This document shows positions 6,030-8,776 of a DNA stretch of 8,776 bases, in pieces. This DNA comes from Verrucomicrobiia bacterium (GTDB taxonomy: Bacteria; Verrucomicrobiota; Verrucomicrobiia; JABWAM01). Positions within the stretch are counted from its first letter, which is position 1, and each line of letters starts with the position of its first letter. The position numbers and the translations under genes were made by a program. Under the pieces are notes generated by a model, which made no database searches, had not been told where the DNA came from, and worked only from the letters and a program-made list of their open reading frames with translations. The DNA is taken from the NCBI GenBank assembly GCA_013360985.1, contig JABWAM010000091.1, forward strand, positions 1 to 8,776, read 5' to 3'.

Positions 6030-7085
6030 ATGACTTTTCGCACGCTCGCCACGCTCCTCCGCGGAGGAAAAATCCGAATGTTCAGGGCGCTCAACGGAGC
6101 GGCCCGCGACTTTCACCGCGTCGCTTTTCTCGCCGGAGCGATCCGGAGCGGCCTGTTGCCTCGGTTGGCGGCCGGCCCCGTCCCGCTCGACGCGCTCGCG
6201 TCCGCCCTGCGATTGGATCCGTCGGGACACGAGAGACTCGAGGCGTGGCTTCAGACAGGAATTGCCCTCGGAGAATTGGAGCAGCGACCCGGAGGGTATG
6301 CGGCCCGGAGCGCGCTCTCTCGGCGCTTGGCGGATCCGAAGCACGATGCCGCCGCCGCCTTTATCGAAGAGATCGCGGGGCTTCATCACGCGCTCCTGAC
6401 CCAGACTCCGGAACGTCTCCATGCGGGCCGTCGGTTCACTCTTGCGGATCAGAATGCCCGCATGATCGCCCGATCTTCGCGTCTGATGGAGCCTTTTGTG
6501 TGCGAAGCTCTTGCCGGAGCGGTTCCCCGTCACGGCCCGTTCCGTCTCCTCGAAATCGGCTGCGGCGCCGCCGCCTATCTCCGCTTCGCGGCACGGCGCA
6601 ACCCGGAGTTGACTGCCGTGGGAGTGGAACTGCAAGCCGAGGCGGCGGCTCTGGCCAGGGCCAATATCGCCGAATGGAATCTCGAAAAACGAGTCTCCAT
6701 CGAACTAGGCGATATCAGGACTCGGACTTCCGAAGCTTCTTTCGACCTGGCGACCCTCCACCAGAACATTTACTACTTCCCCGTCGCTGATCGCGTCGCG
6801 TTGTTGCGGCACGTCCGTTCTTTTTTGAAACCCGAGGGGCGTCTGCTGCTCACAACCCTCAGTCAAGGGCGAGGATCCCCTGCGGCCGTTCTCGATCTTT
6901 GGGGCGCGATGACCGCCGGCTGCGGCCGCCTCCCCAAGCCGGCGGATCTGAAGGCGCAGTTGGAGAAAGCCGGATTCTCCGAGGTCACCTCGAGACGTCT
7001 CGTTCCGGGGGAAAGTTTCTTCGCCTTCGTCGGGATCCACCGCGCCAACCTCGGGCGCGTCCGAGAAAGGCGAAACGCGAAGTAA
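6030..7085 (+). CDS. Class I SAM-dependent methyltransferase with N-terminal winged-helix-like domain
   Basis: This 351-residue protein should transfer a methyl group from S-adenosylmethionine to an unknown acceptor in the cytosol. Residues about 28-100 look like the helical/winged-helix dimerisation domain of small-molecule O-methyltransferases (FLAGAIRSGLLPRLAAGPVPLDALASAL-type pattern, then an aromatic-poor wing ending GGYAARSALS). The Rossmann part starts near 170. Motif I is LLEIGCGAAAYL (173-184), the acidic ribose-binding residue is Glu200 in VGVELQ, GDIR (227-230) follows, and FDLATLHQNIYYFP (238-251) is motif IV. LKPEGRLLLTT (266-276) is the following strand. The C-terminal part (about 304-337, KAQLEKAGFSEV) is the usual cap of this fold. 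There is no signal peptide. It is monocistronic and divergent from tad. Its stop is only 15 bp from the stop of the convergent hydrolase, with no clear terminator. The acceptor cannot be read from sequence; a natural-product, carotenoid or quinone-type substrate is a family-based guess. Confidence 0.9.
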   Translation: MTFRTLATLLRGGKIRMFRALNGAARDFHRVAFLAGAIRSGLLPRLAAGPVPLDALASALRLDPSGHERLEAWLQTGIALGELEQRPGGYAARSALSRRLADPKHDAAAAFIEEIAGLHHALLTQTPERLHAGRRFTLADQNARMIARSSRLMEPFVCEALAGAVPRHGPFRLLEIGCGAAAYLRFAARRNPELTAVGVELQAEAAALARANIAEWNLEKRVSIELGDIRTRTSEASFDLATLHQNIYYFPVADRVALLRHVRSFLKPEGRLLLTTLSQGRGSPAAVLDLWGAMTAGCGRLPKPADLKAQLEKAGFSEVTSRRLVPGESFFAFVGIHRANLGRVRERRNAK

Positions 7086-7100
7086 AACGGGCGCTCGCGT

Positions 7101-8111
7101 TCAGTGGATCTCTCGGAGAAGGCGCGGCAACTCCCGCGCCAGACGTTCTCCGAGGCATTTCATTCCCGCGTCGTTCGGATGGACATGGTCCGCGAATAAG
7201 GCCGGATCCGAGGGAAGCAGCGCGGGCCCCTCCAGCACTCGCACGGAGGGATAAGAGGGTGCAAGGGCGCGCAGCGTGGCGCGATATTCCTCGAGCGGCG
7301 CCGCGGCGTTCGCGGGAGCGGAGGCGCCCACCCAAGGGAACGGCGTGAGCAAGACGACCGGAAAGGCGGGGCGTCCCTCCAGGAGGCCGTCGAGAAGCGC
7401 GCGCGCGCGTCGCGCGAACTCCGCGATGGGCATCCCTTGGTTGTAGTCGTTGACGCCGAACGCCACCGTGGCCAGATCGCCTCCAAGCGGACGACAGAGC
7501 CGCCCCAGCGCCTCCTGCATCGTCTCGCCGCCGACGGCGAGATTTCGGAGTTCCCATCGCATGGCGCGCGCGGCAACCGCCGCGTAGACGCGCGCCGGCG
7601 AGGAGGCGAGCATCCCCTGGGTGATGGAATCGCCGATGGCCACCCAGGTTTTCTCGGGAGGAGGCGCCGCTTCGAGGAGCGCCCCCTCCTCCGCCTCGAG
7701 GGCGTCGAGGATGACCTCGGAGGCGTGCGGAAGCCAGATTTCCAGAGTGCGCACGCGGCGAGACGCCTGCGTGAAGATCTCCTCCGACCACGACTGCGGC
7801 CGGCCATCGGGCGGACCGATGCGACGCGGCTCTCCGCCGTCTACCGCGAGATCGAGGCCGTGATACGGACGCGCCGTGCCGGCGAAATGCAGCGCGAGCG
7901 CTATCCGCCGCGCGTCCGTGCGCAGCACCAGGCGCACTCCCGCGGTGGAACGCGCGCGGAGCCGCTTCCCCTCCGGCGCCTTCCAGAAGTCCAGAAGCGC
8001 GGAGGACATCCGCTCGAACGCCGTGCCGCCGTCGGCGGAGAAAATGCGCGCGGCGCCCCGCGCCCAATCGGGGTGATCGGCGAGATGGTGTTTAACGGAG
8101 GAAACGGCCAT
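7101..8111 (-). CDS. SGNH (GDSL-type) hydrolase with N-terminal beta-rich GxDLY-like domain
   Basis: This is an esterase or lipase-type serine hydrolase of the SGNH superfamily; the substrate is unknown, with acylated carbohydrates a family-based possibility. Positions are counted from the ATG at 8111 (336 residues). Residues about 1-150 form a beta-rich domain with HGLDLAVDG (85-93), close to the GxDLY motif that precedes SGNH domains in some esterases, with Ala for Tyr. The catalytic domain follows: block I GDSITQG (160-166, nucleophile Ser162), block II NLAVGG (190-195), block III GVND (219-222, Asn221), block V DHVHPND (308-314, catalytic Asp308 and His311). All four blocks are intact. 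There is no signal peptide, so it looks cytosolic, which is unusual for extracellular polysaccharide esterases. An in-frame ATG at 8120 would add three residues, but it overlaps a good -10 hexamer, so I prefer 8111. It lies downstream of ftsY on the same strand but probably has its own promoter. Confidence 0.93.
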   Translation of the reverse strand: MAVSSVKHHLADHPDWARGAARIFSADGGTAFERMSSALLDFWKAPEGKRLRARSTAGVRLVLRTDARRIALALHFAGTARPYHGLDLAVDGGEPRRIGPPDGRPQSWSEEIFTQASRRVRTLEIWLPHASEVILDALEAEEGALLEAAPPPEKTWVAIGDSITQGMLASSPARVYAAVAARAMRWELRNLAVGGETMQEALGRLCRPLGGDLATVAFGVNDYNQGMPIAEFARRARALLDGLLEGRPAFPVVLLTPFPWVGASAPANAAAPLEEYRATLRALAPSYPSVRVLEGPALLPSDPALFADHVHPNDAGMKCLGERLARELPRLLREIH

Positions 8112-8118
8112 GGAACGC

Positions 8119-8148
8119 ATTCTACAACGCGAAGCCCTCCACCTTCAA
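8119..8148 (-). promoter_or_regulatory. Sigma-70-like promoter of the SGNH hydrolase gene, leaderless layout
   Basis: On the minus strand TTGAAG (8143-8148, 4 of 6 consensus bases) and TAGAAT (8119-8124, 5 of 6) are separated by 18 bp. Seven bases separate the -10 from the ATG at 8109-8111, so the expected transcription start falls on that ATG. A GGAGGG upstream lies 14 nt from the alternative ATG at 8120, too far for a normal ribosome site. This is the best promoter-like sequence in the window. Confidence 0.5.
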
Positions 8149-8313
8149 CGCCACGGGCCGGAGCCCAAATTCCCGCGGAAAACGGGTGCGGACGCCCCCG
8201 CCGTCGAGGGGCGCGCGGAAAGGGATTTCTTCGTTCTGCGCCGGGGCAAGGCCCCCCAAAAGCTTCCCGTATCCGCGATCGCAAGCGGATCTCTCCGCCG
8301 GCGCAAAAGGAAA
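8122..8313 (-). other. 63-codon open frame directly after and in phase with ftsY
   Basis: After the ftsY TGA (8314-8316) the same frame stays open for 63 codons to a TAG at 8122-8124. The translation is not Arg-rich like the shadow frames nearby. It contains GYGKLLGGLAPAQNEEIPF and, near its end, a beta-like FPREFGLRPVALKVEGFAL. There is no ATG. The first usable start is a TTG at 8259, giving 45 residues with a weak GGGAAG upstream. I do not recognise it. Options are a small gene, a remnant of a degraded gene, rare stop readthrough of ftsY, or chance. The ftsY stop itself falls at the usual family end, so FtsY needs no extension. Confidence 0.25.
8271..8290. repeat. Small inverted repeat downstream of ftsY
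   Basis: ATCCGC (8271-8276) and GCGGAT (8285-8290) are complementary around an 8-base loop, and the palindrome GCGATCGC sits at 8275-8282. A second short stem, GGGGC/GCCCC, is at 8243-8255. Neither is followed by a clear U-run on the minus strand, so I list them as possible 3'-end structures of ftsY mRNA rather than as an intrinsic terminator. Confidence 0.3.
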
Positions 8314-8776
8314 TCACTCCGCGTCGGGCAACAGGGCGGCGGCGTAATCCTCCGCGACAAAGAGATCGAGGTCGCCGATCTGCTCGCCCATCCCGACGAA
8401 ACGGATCGGCACTCCGATCTCCCTGCGAATCGCGACAACCACTCCGCCGCGCGCGCTCCCATCGAGCTTGGTGACCACGATGCCCGTGAGGCCGATCGCG
8501 GCGTGAAACTCTCGCGCCTGCGCGATGCCGTTCATCCCCGTCGGCGCGTCCATCACCAGCAAGGTTTCGTGCGGCGCGCCGGGGAGCGCCTTGCCGATGA
8601 CCCGCCGAATCTTGAGGAGTTCCTGCATCAGATTGTGCCGCGTATGCTGCCTCCCTGCGGTATCCACGAGGAGATGGCGAAAGCCTCCCGCGACGGCGCG
8701 CCGCACCGCGTCGTGCGCTACCGCCGCGGGATCGGCGCTGGGCGCGCCCGCGACGACCTCGATGCCGAGGCGTTCG
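8314..8776 (-). CDS. ftsY: FtsY, signal recognition particle receptor GTPase (5' end cut by window edge)
   Basis: FtsY is the membrane-associated SRP receptor. Its NG-domain GTPase pairs with that of Ffh to hand ribosomes to the Sec translocon. The visible 153 residues are the C-terminal half of the G domain: RLGIEVVAGAPSADPAAVA (the insertion-box region), DTAGR (38-42, G3), LLKIRRVIGKALPGAPHE, TKLDG (102-106, G4, guanine-specific), DGSARGG (the FtsY DxxARGG loop), IRFVGMGEQIGDL (125-136, G5) and a C-terminal helix. The pattern HTRHNLMQEL after DTAGR separates FtsY from Ffh. One deviation is seen: where the family has DAxTGQN, this protein reads DAPTGMNG (76-83), so Gln is replaced by Met81. 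The remainder is canonical and the stop falls at the usual place. The A and N domains and the P-loop lie beyond the window. Confidence 0.97.
   Translation of the reverse strand, partial: ERLGIEVVAGAPSADPAAVAHDAVRRAVAGGFRHLLVDTAGRQHTRHNLMQELLKIRRVIGKALPGAPHETLLVMDAPTGMNGIAQAREFHAAIGLTGIVVTKLDGSARGGVVVAIRREIGVPIRFVGMGEQIGDLDLFVAEDYAAALLPDAE

Noticed and set aside
5767..6033. An 88-codon plus-strand frame whose stop overlaps the methyltransferase ATG
   Set aside because: The ATGA overlap is tempting, but the peptide is low-complexity, its ribosome site is poorly spaced, and the repeats at 5856-5876 lie within it.
5751..6635. A 294-codon minus-strand frame over the intergenic region and methyltransferase start
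   Set aside because: Antisense to the SAM-binding gene, Arg/Ser/Gly-rich, no recognisable domain.
7086..7100. A shared terminator between the convergent methyltransferase and hydrolase genes
   Set aside because: Only 15 bp separate the stops, and I see no stem with a T-run on either strand.
7395..7425. A run of alternating GC (possible Z-DNA or repeat) in the hydrolase gene
   Set aside because: It is explained by Arg/Ala codons in a GC-rich gene and is short.
8314..8316. TGA read as a sense codon (recoded genetic code or selenocysteine) after ftsY
   Set aside because: FtsY ends at the usual family length here, and tadA, tadC, cpaB and the hydrolase also stop sensibly at TGA.
7437..8474. 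A 345-codon plus-strand open frame across the hydrolase and ftsY ends
   Set aside because: It overlaps two well-supported genes antisense and is extremely Arg-rich.

Overview
This is a GC-rich bacterial window. It carries genes typical of a free-living, probably Gram-negative-type bacterium: the signal-recognition-particle receptor FtsY, the histidine enzyme HisA, and the inner-membrane machinery of a Tad/Flp (type IVc) pilus. Gene content does not fix the taxon. An FHA-TadA fusion beside a CpaB-type Tad cluster fits deltaproteobacteria/myxobacteria-like or uncultivated lineages, but this is only a suggestion. All genes use the standard code, with TGA and TAG stops. There are no RNA genes, insertion sequences, CRISPR arrays or phage genes that I can support.

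Layout: (1) 1-463, minus: the N-terminal two thirds of hisA, running off the left edge. (2) 552-5665, minus: a tightly packed five-gene block read right to left: a secreted protein of unknown function, cpaB, an FHA-tadA fusion, tadB and tadC. Gaps are 19, 31, -4 and 10 bp, so this is very likely one operon. hisA follows 88 bp downstream on the same strand, behind an inverted repeat. (3) 5666-6029: a 364-bp divergent intergenic region with no convincing gene. It holds three copies of a 9-bp word, two in tandem at 11-bp spacing and one inverted. (4) 6030-7085, plus: a two-domain SAM-dependent methyltransferase with a strong Shine-Dalgarno. (5) 7101-8111, minus: a cytosolic SGNH (GDSL-type) hydrolase with an N-terminal beta-rich domain, convergent with the methyltransferase and apparently started from a leaderless promoter. 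(6) 8122-8313: a gap containing a 63-codon open frame in phase with ftsY after its stop. (7) 8314-8776, minus: the C-terminal part of ftsY, running off the right edge.

How the genes work together: TadA is the hexameric ATPase, TadB and TadC form the inner-membrane platform, and CpaB (RcpC) is the periplasmic partner of the outer-membrane secretin. The FHA domain on TadA would tie the motor to a phosphothreonine signal. The secretin, pilin, prepilin peptidase, TadZ and TadD/E/G are not in the window, so they must lie elsewhere if the pilus works. The methyltransferase, hydrolase, ftsY and hisA show no visible functional link to the pilus. I see no clearly new defence or mobile system. The points most worth checking are the unknown secreted first gene of the tad operon, the repeated 9-bp word in the divergent region, the leaderless-type start, and the conserved-looking frame after ftsY.
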